A stretch of DNA of 64,000 nucleotides from Proteus terrae (GCF_003144325.1 NZ_PENS01000009.1:1-64000); one strand, 5' to 3'. Positions 30,881 to 44,342 are shown, numbered from the stretch's first letter. The notes: a model not told the origin generated them from the sequence alone. Numbers and translations: made by a program.

Positions 30881-32041
30881 TTACCTTTTAGTTGCTGCAT
30901 CAAACGCACTTTGCAAATCGTTAATTAAATCCTGACTATCTTCAATACCCACCGAAATACGAAGTAATGAGGGGCTGATCCCTGCTATTTTTTTCGCTTC
31001 TTCTGACATACCTGCATGTGTCATGGTGGCAGGGTGACAAATTAAGGTCTCTACCCCACCTAAAGATTCTGCCAGTGTAAAGAGTGTTAATTGAGATAAA
31101 AAGAGTTTAATCACATCCAATCCCCCTTTTAACTCAAAACTTAACATCGCACCGAAACCTTGTTGCTGTTTTTTTGCTATTTGATGACCAACATGATTTT
31201 CCAGTGCGGGGTAATACATTTTTTCGACTAAAGGCTGTGTTTGTAAAAATGCCACTAATGCCTGTGCATTTTCTTGTTGAAGTCGAATTCGAGGCACTAA
31301 TGTTCTTATACCTCTTAATAATAAATAGCTATCAAATGCACCAGAAGTGACGCCAATATTATTCGCCCACCAGCTTAGCTCCTCAAGCTGTTTCTGACAC
31401 TGACAGATAACAACACCTGCGACAATATCTGAGTGTCCATTGAGATATTTTGTACATGAATGCACAACAATATCTGCTCCTAATGCTAATGGCTTTTGCA
31501 AAACAGGGCTCATAAAGGTGTTGTCAGCAACCACTAAAGCACCTTGCTGATGAGCTAGTTCACTGATTTTTTGAATATCCGTTATTCTTAAAAGAGGATT
31601 ACTTGGTGTTTCGATAAAAACAATTTTGGGTTGATGCGCTAAAGCCTGCTTAAGTGCGACATCATCATTTTGATCAACAAAAATCACACGGTAGGCACCA
31701 CGCGCTTGTTGACTGTTAAAAAGGCGATAACTTCCCCCATAACAATCATGAGGTGCAACAATCACATCGCCAGGTTTTAGAAAAACGGTGCAAATTAAAT
31801 GAATTGCGGACATCCCACTGCTAGTGACAACTGCCCCGACTCCACCTTCTAGCTCTGCTAATGCCTTTTGCACCATATCGCGAGTTGGATTACCTCGACG
31901 AGAATAATCATGATCGCGAGGCTGATTAAATTCTAAAAAATTATAGGTACTAGAAAGATAGATAGGCGGTACGACACAACCAAATTGAGTGTCTTCATTT
32001 AGCCCATTATGGATAGCAATTGTTGCTGTTTTCTTCGTCAT
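30881..32041 (-). CDS. metB: Cystathionine gamma-synthase
   Basis: PLP enzyme that joins O-succinylhomoserine and cysteine to cystathionine in methionine synthesis. 386 residues (E. coli 386). DYSRRGNPTRD and YGGSYRLF are typical, and the Schiff-base Lys lies in VVHSCTKYLNGHSDIVAG (near residue 198). The C-terminus has LAESLGGVETLICHPATMTHA. First gene of metBL, divergent from metJ. Confidence 0.97.
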   Translation of the reverse strand: MTKKTATIAIHNGLNEDTQFGCVVPPIYLSSTYNFLEFNQPRDHDYSRRGNPTRDMVQKALAELEGGVGAVVTSSGMSAIHLICTVFLKPGDVIVAPHDCYGGSYRLFNSQQARGAYRVIFVDQNDDVALKQALAHQPKIVFIETPSNPLLRITDIQKISELAHQQGALVVADNTFMSPVLQKPLALGADIVVHSCTKYLNGHSDIVAGVVICQCQKQLEELSWWANNIGVTSGAFDSYLLLRGIRTLVPRIRLQQENAQALVAFLQTQPLVEKMYYPALENHVGHQIAKKQQQGFGAMLSFELKGGLDVIKLFLSQLTLFTLAESLGGVETLICHPATMTHAGMSEEAKKIAGISPSLLRISVGIEDSQDLINDLQSAFDAATKR

Positions 32042-32095
32042 ACAGGCACCTTGTCACAGCGATAAGTGGAGAAGTCTACAACAGCATATCCAATT

Positions 32096-32127
32096 AGACA
32101 CCAAGACGTCAATACATCTAGCCATCT
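32096..32127. promoter_or_regulatory. Tandem MET boxes (MetJ operator) upstream of metB
   Basis: Four consecutive 8-bp units: AGACACCA, AGACGTCA, ATACATCT, AGCCATCT, against the consensus AGACGTCT; the second is the best (7/8). An isolated AGAAGTCT (7/8) lies at 32070-32077, out of the 8-bp register. The cluster lies between divergent metB and metJ, where MetJ with S-adenosylmethionine would repress both. Confidence 0.85.
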
Positions 32128-32322
32128 AAACTCCTTTACGGATAGATTAAGTAATGGAATAATACATAAATTAAGAATATCGCCAGTGCTATTACTTTTT
32201 CTCTCACCTTCAGCTAGAAGGGTCGGTGGTTTTAGAAAAGTCATGATAAACTGGTATTGCCCATCAGAATGTGGGTTAACCCTATTCTGACTTCAACTAA
32301 ATGATATTAATTAAGGTAATCC

Positions 32323-32640
32323 ATGGCTGAATGGAACGGTGAATATATCAGCCCTTACGCTGAGCATGGCAAAAAGAGTGAGCAAGTTAAAAAAATTACA
32401 GTTTCAATTCCATTGAAAGTATTGAAAATTTTGACTGATGAACGCACTCGCCGTCAGGTTAATAACCTAAAACATGCAACCAATAGTGAATTATTGTGTG
32501 AAGCATTTTTGCACGCATTTACCGGACAGCCTCTCCCAAATGATGAAGACTTACGTAAAGAACGTAACGATGAAATCCCTGAAGAGGCAAAAGAAATAAT
32601 GCGCCAGCGCGGGGTTGATCCCGATACTTGGGAGTATTAA
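32323..32640 (+). CDS. metJ: Methionine repressor
   Basis: Ribbon-helix-helix repressor of the methionine regulon with S-adenosylmethionine as co-repressor. 105 residues, as in E. coli. The N-terminal ribbon [50 protein letters not shown] is nearly invariant in enterobacteria (here read from about residue 23). Divergent from metBL across the MET boxes, so probably autoregulated. Confidence 0.97.
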   Translation: MAEWNGEYISPYAEHGKKSEQVKKITVSIPLKVLKILTDERTRRQVNNLKHATNSELLCEAFLHAFTGQPLPNDEDLRKERNDEIPEEAKEIMRQRGVDPDTWEY

Positions 32641-32680
32641 TCAGCGTCAATTTTTGATTTATTGCTTGATTAACACGAAC

Positions 32681-32714
32681 AAAAAAGCCCAAAGCAAAAA
32701 CTTTGGGCTTTTTT
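32681..32714 (+). terminator. Bidirectional terminator after metJ
   Basis: Fourteen-bp stem AAAAAAGCCCAAAG / CTTTGGGCTTTTTT (32681-32694 and 32701-32714, loop CAAAAA), 41 bp past the metJ stop. T-rich on both strands, so it can also stop leftward rpmE transcription. Confidence 0.93.
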
Positions 32715-32731
32715 TCAATTCCGAACTGTCT

Positions 32732-32761
32732 ACAAGATGTCAAGCTAGGCTGACATCTTGT
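32732..32761 (-). repeat. Perfect inverted repeat just after rpmE
   Basis: Eleven-bp arms ACAAGATGTCA / TGACATCTTGT (32732-32742 and 32751-32761, loop of 8), 13 bp beyond the rpmE stop. There is no T run on either side, so it is not a standard terminator. It may protect the rpmE mRNA 3' end upstream of the real terminator at 32681-32714. Confidence 0.6.
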
Positions 32762-32774
32762 GACAACAAATATC

Positions 32775-32987
32775 TTATTTGCTGCCTGGAATTTTGAAGC
32801 GTTTGTTGAACAGATCAACACGGCCACCAGTTGCAACATCACGTTGTTTACCAGTATAGAATGGGTGGCATTTGTCACAAACGTCCAGATTCAGGTTATG
32901 ACCTGCAGTGGAGTTGATTTTCATAACGTTACCGCAAGAACAAGATGCAGTAATTTCTTCGTATTTAGGATGGATATCTTTTTGCAT
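32775..32987 (-). CDS. rpmE: 50S ribosomal protein L31 (zinc-binding form)
   Basis: Ribosomal protein bridging the subunits. 70 residues, [22 protein letters not shown], with the four zinc-ligand cysteines at 16, 18, 37 and 40 (CSC and CDKC). These mark the C+ form as opposed to the zinc-free YkgM paralogue. AGAGG lies upstream of the ATG at 32987. Transcribed alone from a strong promoter at 33094-33122, divergent from priA. Confidence 0.97.
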   Translation of the reverse strand: MQKDIHPKYEEITASCSCGNVMKINSTAGHNLNLDVCDKCHPFYTGKQRDVATGGRVDLFNKRFKIPGSK

Positions 32988-33093
32988 GGAAAACCTCTAC
33001 TAAGGCCGTGTCGCCATTCAGCCCACAGCCGAACACCACACGTCGTGTTGATTGAAATTAAGTGTTTGGTAATTTATCTACCAAAGGGGGCGG

Positions 33094-33122
33094 ATCATAC
33101 AGAATATCCACTAAACGCGCAA
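33094..33122 (-). promoter_or_regulatory. rpmE promoter with GC-rich discriminator
   Basis: Minus-strand -35 TTGCGC (33117-33122), 17-bp spacer, -10 TATGAT (33094-33099), followed by CCGCCCCC. The GC-rich discriminator is typical of stringently controlled ribosomal promoters. The resulting leader is about 100 nt and GC-rich with pairing potential, where E. coli L31 regulates its own translation. Confidence 0.72.
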
Positions 33123-33154
33123 TGAAATCTGCACACTTTTTGTGATATTCTTAA

Positions 33155-35392
<2,238 letters not shown>

Positions 35393-35698
35393 GTATCTTT
35401 TTCAACCTAAGTTGAATGTATTTTAGCCAGATTTATGTTGAGGGTACAACTTCGCTCAAATACTCGTTGCCACCTAAGACTATTTATCAATTTTGCGAAC
35501 TACCTCATAAAAACGATTGGTATCACACTTTTTATGCAAACTAGGTAACAGAATCTATTTAAAAAGCGGGTAGAATAACAATTTAGAATATTTCTTGAAT
35601 TAAAAACCGTCGATAAAATCCTTTTTTGAATATTGGCGGTTTTTTTGCAACAAAAAAGCAATCGTTTAACTAAACCATCCAAAAGGGAGGTATGGGGT
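35393..35698 (+). terminator. priA-cytR intergenic region with two hairpins
   Basis: TTCAAC-CTAA-GTTGAA (35400-35415) followed by TGTATTTT lies just after priA and is a likely weak priA terminator. A second structure, AAAAACCG (35602-35609) with CGGTTTTT (35637-35644) and T7, ends 55 bp before the cytR start and looks like a terminator inside the cytR leader or the end of a short upstream transcript. A -10-like TAGAAT is at 35572-35577. No gene was seen. Confidence 0.5.
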
Positions 35699-36730
35699 TT
35701 GCAACAGAATAATAAAGATAATACGCAAGCAACAATGAAAGATGTTGCCCTTGCAGCCGGCGTGTCCACAGCAACTGTGTCACGTACTTTAATGAATCCG
35801 GAAAAAGTATCCTCACAAACCCGTCAGAAAGTTGAACAGGCTGTTCTTGATGTGGGCTATTACCCACATAACCTGTCAAAGAACCTTAAGCGTAACGAGT
35901 CAAAAACGATCCTTGTGATCGTACCTAACATCAGCGATCCATTTTTTACTGATGTTGTGTGTGGCATCGAAGAAACCGCTGCACAACATGGTTATCTTGT
36001 GTTAATTGGTGATTGTAAACATCAGCAAAAACATGAAAATGCCTTTATTAATCTTATTATTACCAAACAAATTGACGGTATGTTACTTCTTGGCTCACAC
36101 ATCCCTTTTGATGTTTCTAAAGAAGAGCAGAAAAATTTGCCACCGATGATCATGGCAAATGAGTTTGCACCTGAACTCGAATTACCTACCGTCCATATTG
36201 ATAATCTCACTGCATCTTTTAGAGCTACACACTATTTACAGCAAATGGGTCATAAGCGTATTGCCTGTATTACAGGCCCTGAAGATATGCCTTTATGCCG
36301 TTATCGCTTGCAAGGCTATATTCAAGCCATGCGTAGAACGGGCGTACCTTTGCGCGAAGATTATATTATTCGTGGTGATTTTACCCATGAAAGCGGTGCA
36401 GAAAGTCTGAAAAAGCTGATTTCTTTACCTGAGCCACCGACAGCTGTCTTCTGTCATAGTGATATTATGGCAATTGGCGTTATGTGGCAGGCAAAAAAAT
36501 TAGGATTAGAGCTTCCCAAAGATCTCTCTGTGATTGGTTTTGATAATCTTGATATTACACGTTATAGCGAGCCTGCTCTGACAACAATGGAACAACCTCG
36601 TTATCAAATTGGTCGTGAATCTATGTTGTTATTACTTGACCAATTACAAGGTAGACCTGTCGCACCCGGCTCTCGCTTATTAGATTGCGAGCTAATTATA
36701 AGAGATAGTGTCTGTCGGCTTAAAAGCTAG
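35699..36730 (+). CDS. cytR: LacI-family regulator CytR
   Basis: Repressor and CRP antagonist at nucleoside uptake and catabolism genes; cytidine is the inducer. The HTH TMKDVALAAGVSTATVSRTLMNPEKVS and effector domain (IDGMLLLGS, ANEFAPELELPTVHIDNLTA, CHSDIMAIG, QPRYQIGRESMLLLLDQLQG) match E. coli CytR. I chose the TTG at 35699 (MQQNNKDNTQATMKDV, 343 residues) because GGGAGG lies eight bases upstream and the length then fits the family (341). The frame is open to 35633 but that part overlaps the hairpin. ftsN follows, as in E. coli. Confidence 0.92.
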   Translation: MQQNNKDNTQATMKDVALAAGVSTATVSRTLMNPEKVSSQTRQKVEQAVLDVGYYPHNLSKNLKRNESKTILVIVPNISDPFFTDVVCGIEETAAQHGYLVLIGDCKHQQKHENAFINLIITKQIDGMLLLGSHIPFDVSKEEQKNLPPMIMANEFAPELELPTVHIDNLTASFRATHYLQQMGHKRIACITGPEDMPLCRYRLQGYIQAMRRTGVPLREDYIIRGDFTHESGAESLKKLISLPEPPTAVFCHSDIMAIGVMWQAKKLGLELPKDLSVIGFDNLDITRYSEPALTTMEQPRYQIGRESMLLLLDQLQGRPVAPGSRLLDCELIIRDSVCRLKS

Positions 36731-36800
36731 GCAAAACACACTATGTTAAGTAACATATCGTTTGTGATACCTATTCCTTTAATTATCAGCGAATCGAACT

Positions 36801-37598
36801 GTGGCACAACGAGACTATGTGGGACGAGGGCAGACATCTGCTCGTCGTAAAAAGACAACGAAAAGTAAAAGCAAAAAGGCTGCTAAAGGGCTGCCTTTAA
36901 CAACGCTTATCGCGGCAATAGCTATTGTGGCGCTGTTTATCGGCGGCCTCTATTTTATTACTCATAATAAAAAAGAAGCCGTAGAAACAACGCCGACTGT
37001 CACTGGGCAAAATCCAGCGAATAGCCTACCGCCAAAACCTCAAGAGCGTTGGCAATATATTAAAGAATTGGAAAATCGTCAGGTAGGTACGCCTTTACAA
37101 CCTGAATATCCTTCATCGGGTAGCCAGATTAATCCGAAAGCAACACTTTCACCTGAGCAGTTGCGTTTTTTACAACAAATTGAAGCGGATAAGCGCCAAC
37201 CTGCCGTTCAACTGCCAGAAGTGCCTTACAATGGTGAAGTACCTCGCTCACAAGTGGTTGTAACACCACCTGCAATAACAACACCTTCTGTTGCACAACA
37301 GCCTGTACAAACTCAACAACCGCAAGCACCTGCACCTGCGATTGTTACACCGCCTAAACCCGCTGTCACTGAAGCGAACTTTTTAGTGCAATGTGGCTCA
37401 TTTAAAAATACCGAACAAGCTGAATCAGTAAGAGCAACCCTGGCTTTTTCTGGTGTTGAAAGCCGAGTAACAAAAGGCAATGATGGTTGGATCCGCGTCT
37501 TATCAGGCCCTTACAATAAAGAACAAGCTAACTCTGTGAGTAAACAAGCAGCTGGAGCTGGCGTATCAGGTTGTATTCTTCGCTCTTCTGGGGGTTGA
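36801..37598 (+). CDS. ftsN: Cell division protein FtsN
   Basis: Late divisome trigger: a bitopic inner-membrane protein whose periplasmic SPOR domain binds denuded septal glycan. 265 residues, GTG start, MAQRDYVGRGQTSARRKKTT. The single membrane segment is at about 33-54 (LTTLIAAIAIVALFIGGLYF), followed by the essential PPKPQERWQYIKELENRQ segment, a Pro/Gln-rich linker (about 105-185) and the SPOR domain from about 188. It is shorter than E. coli FtsN (319), mainly in the linker. Its stop codon lies inside the hslV heat-shock promoter. Confidence 0.95.
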   Translation: MAQRDYVGRGQTSARRKKTTKSKSKKAAKGLPLTTLIAAIAIVALFIGGLYFITHNKKEAVETTPTVTGQNPANSLPPKPQERWQYIKELENRQVGTPLQPEYPSSGSQINPKATLSPEQLRFLQQIEADKRQPAVQLPEVPYNGEVPRSQVVVTPPAITTPSVAQQPVQTQQPQAPAPAIVTPPKPAVTEANFLVQCGSFKNTEQAESVRATLAFSGVESRVTKGNDGWIRVLSGPYNKEQANSVSKQAAGAGVSGCILRSSGG

Positions 37599-37621
37599 AA
37601 AATAAATTTTCTCCCCCACCT
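37594..37621 (+). promoter_or_regulatory. Sigma-32 heat-shock promoter of hslVU
   Basis: GTTGAAA (37594-37600, consensus CTTGAAA), 13-bp spacer, CCCCACCT (37614-37621, consensus CCCCATNT). The -35 element includes the ftsN TGA stop codon. It lies about 92 bp upstream of hslV, consistent with heat-shock control of hslVU in E. coli. Confidence 0.78.
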
Positions 37622-37639
37622 ATAATTCTAATTCACACA

Positions 37640-37677
37640 ACGGGCCGTGCTTTATCTTAAATAAAGGCACTTCCCGT
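37640..37677 (+). promoter_or_regulatory. Stem-loop in the hslVU 5' leader
   Basis: ACGGG (37640-37644) pairs with CCCGT (37673-37677), enclosing an inner GTGC(C)TTTAT / ATAAAGGCAC helix with a CTTAA loop. A 5' stem-loop that stabilises hslVU mRNA has been described in E. coli; this is the positional equivalent. Confidence 0.65.
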
Positions 37678-37712
37678 CTCACTTTTTTATTGATTAAACC
37701 AGGGGCTGACTC

Positions 37713-38243
37713 ATGACTACAATCGTAAGTGTTCGCCGTAAGGGCCAAGTTGTAATCGGTGGTGATGGACAGGCGACGATGGGTAATACCGTCATGAAAG
37801 GCAATGTTCGCAAAGTACGCCGTCTTTATAACGACAAAGTCATTGCGGGATTTGCTGGCGGCACTGCTGATGCTTTTACTCTTTTTGAACTGTTTGAGCG
37901 CAAATTAGAACTTCACCAAGGGCATTTAACAAAAGCTGCGGTAGAACTTGCTAAAGATTGGCGTACAGACAGAATGCTACGCAAATTAGAAGCGTTGCTT
38001 GCTGTTGCAGATGAAAATACATCTCTTATCATCACGGGTAATGGTGATGTGGTTCAACCAGAAAACGATTTAATTGCTATCGGTTCTGGTGGCCCTTATG
38101 CACAAGCAGCGGCTAGAGCTATGCTAGAAAATACTGAACTCTCTGCACGAGAAATTGCAGAAAAAGCACTTAGCATCGCTGGAGATATCTGTATTTACAC
38201 TAACCATAATGTCAACTTTGAAGAACTCTCTTCAAAAGAGTAA
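37713..38243 (+). CDS. hslV: ATP-dependent protease peptidase subunit HslV
   Basis: Threonine peptidase that forms the double-ring core of the HslUV (ClpYQ) protease. 176 residues as in E. coli; the catalytic Thr follows the initiator Met ([22 protein letters not shown]). Conserved [29 protein letters not shown] and [14 protein letters not shown]. hslU begins 12 bp after the stop. Heat-shock promoter and leader hairpin lie upstream. Confidence 0.98.
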   Translation: MTTIVSVRRKGQVVIGGDGQATMGNTVMKGNVRKVRRLYNDKVIAGFAGGTADAFTLFELFERKLELHQGHLTKAAVELAKDWRTDRMLRKLEALLAVADENTSLIITGNGDVVQPENDLIAIGSGGPYAQAAARAMLENTELSAREIAEKALSIAGDICIYTNHNVNFEELSSKE

Positions 38244-38255
38244 GGATTAGAGAGC

Positions 38256-39590
38256 ATGTCTGAAATGACTCCTCGCGAGATTGCCAGCGAACTTGATAGA
38301 TTTATTATTGGTCAAGATAAAGCGAAACGTGCTGTGGCGATTGCCCTACGTAACCGCTGGCGTCGTATGCAGCTTGATGAAGCGCTGCGTCATGAAGTAA
38401 CACCTAAAAATATTCTGATGATTGGACCTACTGGTGTAGGTAAAACTGAAATTGCACGCCGTTTAGCAAAATTGGCCAACGCACCTTTCATCAAAGTTGA
38501 AGCGACTAAATTCACCGAAGTGGGTTATGTGGGTAAAGAAGTCGATTCTATTATCCGTGATTTAACCGACTCTGCGGTTAAAATGGTACGCAGCCAAGCC
38601 ATCGATAAAAATCGTTTCCGTGCTGAGGAAATGGCTGAAGAGCGTATCCTTGATGTCCTGATCCCACCAGCAAAAAATAACTGGGGTGTAGCAGAGCAAG
38701 CATCAGAACCATCAGCTGCACGTCAATCTTTCCGTAAAAAATTACGTGAAGGCCAATTAGACGATAAAGAGATTGAAATTGAGTTATCTGCAACACCAAT
38801 GGGTGTTGAAATTATGGCTCCTCCAGGAATGGAAGAGATGACTAACCAATTACAATCTATGTTCCAAAATTTGGCGGGGCAAAAACAAAAAGCGCGTAAG
38901 ATGAAAATCAAAGATGCGTTTAAGCTTATTGTTGAAGAAGAAGCTGCTAAATTAGTTAACCCTGAAGAGCTTAAACAGCAAGCTATTGATGCGGTAGAAC
39001 AACACGGTATCGTCTTTATTGATGAAGTAGATAAAATCTGTAAACGTGGCGGACAAAGTTCTGGCCCTGACGTTTCTCGTGAAGGTGTACAACGTGACCT
39101 CTTACCACTGGTTGAAGGTTGTACAGTTTCAACAAAACACGGTATGGTAAAAACAGACCATATTCTGTTTATTGCGTCAGGCGCTTTCCAAGTTTCAAGT
39201 CCTTCTGATTTAATTCCTGAATTACAAGGACGTCTGCCAATTCGCGTTGAACTTCAAGCGCTGACAGCAGAAGATTTTGAGCGTATTCTAACTGAACCTA
39301 ATGCATCATTAACAAAACAGTATGAAGCATTAATGGCTACTGAAGGTGTGTCCATTAGCTTCACCGAAGACGGTATTCGCAAAATTGCTGAATCAGCATG
39401 GCGCGTAAACGAAACCACTGAAAATATCGGTGCTCGTCGTTTACATACTGTTTTAGAGCGTTTGATGGAAGAAATTTCCTATGATGCAAGTGAACGTCAA
39501 GGTCAATCAGTATTGATTGATGCAGAATATGTGAAACAGCATCTGGATGAGCTTGTAGCAGATGAAGATCTGAGTCGATTTATTTTATAA
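38256..39590 (+). CDS. hslU: HslUV protease ATPase subunit HslU
   Basis: AAA+ unfoldase that feeds substrates to HslV. 444 residues (E. coli 443). Walker [16 protein letters not shown] (about 57-71), pore motif GYVG in [17 protein letters not shown], Walker [12 protein letters not shown], sensor 2 in [21 protein letters not shown], and the C-terminal LSRFIL that docks into HslV. The I-domain lies in between (about 110-240). AAGGATTAGAG precedes the ATG. Confidence 0.98.
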   Translation: MSEMTPREIASELDRFIIGQDKAKRAVAIALRNRWRRMQLDEALRHEVTPKNILMIGPTGVGKTEIARRLAKLANAPFIKVEATKFTEVGYVGKEVDSIIRDLTDSAVKMVRSQAIDKNRFRAEEMAEERILDVLIPPAKNNWGVAEQASEPSAARQSFRKKLREGQLDDKEIEIELSATPMGVEIMAPPGMEEMTNQLQSMFQNLAGQKQKARKMKIKDAFKLIVEEEAAKLVNPEELKQQAIDAVEQHGIVFIDEVDKICKRGGQSSGPDVSREGVQRDLLPLVEGCTVSTKHGMVKTDHILFIASGAFQVSSPSDLIPELQGRLPIRVELQALTAEDFERILTEPNASLTKQYEALMATEGVSISFTEDGIRKIAESAWRVNETTENIGARRLHTVLERLMEEISYDASERQGQSVLIDAEYVKQHLDELVADEDLSRFIL

Positions 39591-39624
39591 TCAACTTGTG
39601 CGATCCTTATCAGCAATATTTACG

Positions 39625-39653
39625 TGGGAGGCTTGCCTCCCATTCTTATTTTT
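39625..39653 (+). terminator. Terminator of hslVU
   Basis: GGGAG-GCTTGC-CTCCC hairpin (39626-39641) followed by ATTCTTATTTTTA, 35 bp after the hslU stop and 35 bp before menA. Confidence 0.8.
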
Positions 39654-39687
39654 ATAATAACAACGAACATGAGTATCGAATTTCAGC

Positions 39688-40605
39688 ATGAGCTCTCTAA
39701 ATTCCACTAGCCGGACCCAAGCCTGGCTTGAAAGTTTACGACCCAAAACACTACCTTTAGGGTTAATTGCCATTGTGACGGGTTCCGCATTAGCGTATTG
39801 GATGGGTCATTTTGAGCTACCTATTGCACTGCTTGCTATATTAACAGCAGGAACCTTACAGATCCTATCGAACCTTGCTAATGACTATGGTGATGCCGTA
39901 AAAGGAACGGATACTGAAGAGCGTTTAGGGCCACTTCGTGGAATGCAAAAAGGCATGATAACAGCGGCTCAAATGAAAAAAGCACTGATCCTAAATGTTA
40001 TTATTTCCTGTATCTGTGGTATTGCACTGATTATTGTCGCCTGTAAAAAGCCTGAAGACGCTATTGGCTTCTTAGTGATGGGTTTACTCGCTATTGTTGC
40101 CGCAATTACTTATACCGTGGGCAAACGGCCTTATGGATATATGGGACTGGGTGATATTTCTGTTTTAATTTTCTTTGGCTGGTTAAGTGTCATCGGAACT
40201 TATTACTTGCAATCCAATACCTTTGATATTGTTACTCTACTTCCAGCCACAGCCTGTGGTTTACTTTCTGTCGCTGTTCTAAATATTAATAATATGCGCG
40301 ATTTAGAAAGTGATATTCAGGCAGGTAAAAATACATTAGCTGTTCGCTTAGGCCCTGCTGGCTCACGTACTTACCATACGTGTGTTATTTTTCTTTCTAT
40401 TGCTTGCTTAATTATCTTTACCCTACTTTATATGCACCGCTGGACAGCATGGTTATTTTTACTCGCTACCCCAATGCTTTTACTGCATATCAAGCGTGTG
40501 AATGCGGATCACTCTGGTGAGGCGATGCGTCCTCTACTCGAACACATGGTAAAAGCAGCACTGCTAACTAACGTTCTTTTCTCTTTAGGCTTAGTTTTAG
40601 AATAA
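39688..40605 (+). CDS. menA: 1,4-dihydroxy-2-naphthoate polyprenyltransferase
   Basis: Inner-membrane prenyltransferase that attaches the octaprenyl chain to DHNA in menaquinone synthesis. 305 residues (E. coli 308). SRTQAWLESLRPKTLPLG at the N-terminus, the Mg-diphosphate motif NLANDYGDAVKGTDTEERLGPLRG (Asp-rich), a second motif NINNMRDLESDIQAGKNTLAVRLG, and about eight membrane helices. The ATG at 39688 follows a purine-poor region; an ATG at 39669 is out of frame. Confidence 0.96.
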   Translation: MSSLNSTSRTQAWLESLRPKTLPLGLIAIVTGSALAYWMGHFELPIALLAILTAGTLQILSNLANDYGDAVKGTDTEERLGPLRGMQKGMITAAQMKKALILNVIISCICGIALIIVACKKPEDAIGFLVMGLLAIVAAITYTVGKRPYGYMGLGDISVLIFFGWLSVIGTYYLQSNTFDIVTLLPATACGLLSVAVLNINNMRDLESDIQAGKNTLAVRLGPAGSRTYHTCVIFLSIACLIIFTLLYMHRWTAWLFLLATPMLLLHIKRVNADHSGEAMRPLLEHMVKAALLTNVLFSLGLVLE

Positions 40606-40625
40606 TTTCACTCGATTGTTGATTT

Positions 40626-40653
40626 GACTCACTGAATTTTCAGTGAGTCTTTT
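40626..40653 (+). terminator. Terminator of menA
   Basis: GACTCACTGA / TCAGTGAGTC (40626-40635 and 40640-40649, loop ATTT) followed by TTTT, 20 bp after the menA stop. Confidence 0.88.
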
Positions 40654-40708
40654 GCCAACCGCCCCTGTTAAGGGATATACTGAGATTTCCTGTGGCAACC
40701 TGACGTAA

Positions 40709-41218
<510 letters not shown>

Positions 41219-41257
41219 TTGTTACTTTTTATCTGCATTCTTACGATTTCAATACTC

Positions 41258-41287
41258 AAAAGCCACCTAAAGGTGGCTTTTGTTTTC
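41258..41287 (+). terminator. Terminator of rraA
   Basis: AAAAGCCACC / GGTGGCTTTT (41258-41267 and 41272-41281, loop TAAA) followed by GTTTTCTT. It lies between convergent rraA and zapB and can also act for zapB. Confidence 0.88.
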
Positions 41288-41312
41288 TTAGGCTTTAAGC
41301 AAACAAAGACAA

Positions 41313-41555
41313 TTATTGCACGTCTTCCATTTTGCCTAACAGCGCGCGTAAACGCTCTTGCCAGCTTGATTGCTCTTGTTTCAGCTCTTCATTTTCACGA
41401 ACAAGAGCTTCGCGCGATCCTTTCGCTTCTTGAACTTCTTGGTTCAGCGCATCATTTTTTTCTTTTAGCTCTTCGATTTCCATCTGTAATAACGTGATGG
41501 TATCAATTGCTTGTTGTACTTTTGATTCTAACTTCTCGAAAACTTCAAATGACAT
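41313..41555 (-). CDS. zapB: Cell division protein ZapB
   Basis: Small coiled-coil protein that links ZapA/FtsZ to MatP at the division site. From [34 protein letters not shown] (ATG at 41555) it is 80 residues, matching the family length; the frame extends five codons upstream. Almost the whole chain is heptad coiled coil ending [15 protein letters not shown]. Divergent from glpF, convergent with rraA. Confidence 0.95.
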   Translation of the reverse strand: MSFEVFEKLESKVQQAIDTITLLQMEIEELKEKNDALNQEVQEAKGSREALVRENEELKQEQSSWQERLRALLGKMEDVQ

Positions 41556-41793
41556 ACTGTAATCCCCCATATAATCGATACTTCCGATTGTAAGTAGCCT
41601 ATCAACAACTGTCTAGCATCTTCCGAGGAATTACATTCTTTTTTCAATTTATCAAAAATACTGGTCAGATCACATTACAAATGTCGATCAAGTCACTAAT
41701 TAAGAGCGTTTTCACTCATTTTCTTGATGAGACACACAAAATTCAATTTCGCTTATTCTCGTTTACGCTCATTAACGATAAATTCACAGTTAT

Positions 41794-41810
41794 CTTTTCA
41801 ATTCGAAAAG
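41794..41810. promoter_or_regulatory. Inverted repeat upstream of glpF, candidate GlpR operator
   Basis: CTTTTC-AATTC-GAAAAG (41794-41810) lies 40 bp before glpF and contains the TTCG core seen in GlpR half sites; ATTTCGC and AACGATAA motifs nearby (41745-41781) could be further half sites. The match to the full GlpR consensus is partial. No gene is present in the 41556-41849 interval. Confidence 0.35.
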
Positions 41811-41849
41811 AATACTAACAATAAATAACCCTCTTTCAGGATAGAATAT

Positions 41850-42665
41850 ATGAGCCAGACGAAAACCTCTCTTATGGGTCAATGCATTTCTGAATTTATC
41901 GGAACTGCGTTGCTAGTCTTCTTTGGTCTTGGTTGTGTTGCTGCAGTACGTATTGCAGGTGCTCAACTGGGATTGTGGGAGATAAGTATTATCTGGGGGC
42001 TGGGTGTTGCCTTAGCCGTTTATCTTACCGCCGGCACCTCTGGTGCACACCTGAACCCTGCTGTTACCGTTGCGTTTTGGCTATTTGCTTGCTTTGAACG
42101 CAGAAAAGTTGTTCCTTATATTATTGCACAAATGTTAGGTGGCTTCTTTGCCGCAGCCATTGTGTACTTTATGTACTACAATGTTTTTATCGACTATGAA
42201 CAAGTTAATGGCATTGTCAGGGGCTCACAAGAAAGTCTCTTCACTGCCGGTGTATTCTCTACTTATCCCGCAGCTCAAATTTCCGTTGCACATGCCTTTG
42301 TTGTCGAAGTTATCATTGCCGTTATCCTTGTTGGCTTAATTTTAGCCTTAACTGATGATGGTAACGGTGTACCTAAAGGCCCATTAGCACCTTTATTAAT
42401 TGGTATCTTAATTGCCGTAATCGGCGGTGCATTTGGTCCACTAACTGGATTCGCCTTAAACCCAGCTCGTGACTTTGGTCCAAAACTGGTTGCGTACTTT
42501 GCTGGCTGGGGTGATATCGCGCTGACTGGTGGACGTGATATCCCTTATTTCTTAGTTCCAATGATTGCTCCATTTATCGGTGGTATCTTAGGTGCATTGG
42601 CTTACCGTAAATTAATTGGCCGTCACTTACCTTGCGATACCTGCAAAATCGAAGACGATAAATAA
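41850..42665 (+). CDS. glpF: Glycerol uptake facilitator (aquaglyceroporin)
   Basis: Inner-membrane channel for facilitated diffusion of glycerol. 271 residues, six membrane helices plus two half helices bearing the NPA motifs SGAHLNPAVTVAFW (about residue 70) and GFALNPARDFGPK (about residue 205; the Arg and Asp are typical of glycerol-selective channels). glpK begins 42 bp downstream. AGGATAGAATAT precedes the ATG. Confidence 0.97.
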   Translation: MSQTKTSLMGQCISEFIGTALLVFFGLGCVAAVRIAGAQLGLWEISIIWGLGVALAVYLTAGTSGAHLNPAVTVAFWLFACFERRKVVPYIIAQMLGGFFAAAIVYFMYYNVFIDYEQVNGIVRGSQESLFTAGVFSTYPAAQISVAHAFVVEVIIAVILVGLILALTDDGNGVPKGPLAPLLIGILIAVIGGAFGPLTGFALNPARDFGPKLVAYFAGWGDIALTGGRDIPYFLVPMIAPFIGGILGALAYRKLIGRHLPCDTCKIEDDK

Positions 42666-42686
42666 AATTAAGAGCAATATTGTTGA

Positions 42687-44240
<1,554 letters not shown>

Positions 44241-44286
44241 TTGCAGTAAAACAGTTTGAGAGAGAAGTAGCCTAGGCTACAAAACC

Positions 44287-44317
44287 AAAATGCCGAGATT
44301 TTTTATCTCGGCATTTT
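44287..44317. terminator. Bidirectional terminator between glpK and emrD
   Basis: AAAATGCCGAGAT / ATCTCGGCATTTT (44287-44299 and 44305-44317, loop of T5) with T-rich flanks on both strands; serves convergent glpFK and emrD. Confidence 0.92.
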
Positions 44318-44342
44318 TTATTTAACTTACTGTATCAGTCAA

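Noticed and set aside
32519-33125. Frames of 119 and 121 codons around the metJ-rpmE junction
   Set aside because: They cross terminators and run opposite metJ or rpmE; no motifs.
41219-41497. 92-codon + strand frame after rraA
   Set aside because: Starts in the rraA terminator region and runs antisense through zapB; zapB is certain.
41670-41690. CRP site upstream of glpF (GGTCAGATCACATT)
   Set aside because: Only the TCACA half matches; the other half has too many mismatches to call.
44241-44342. Expected glpX after glpK
   Set aside because: Only a bidirectional terminator is present; emrD follows on the other strand.
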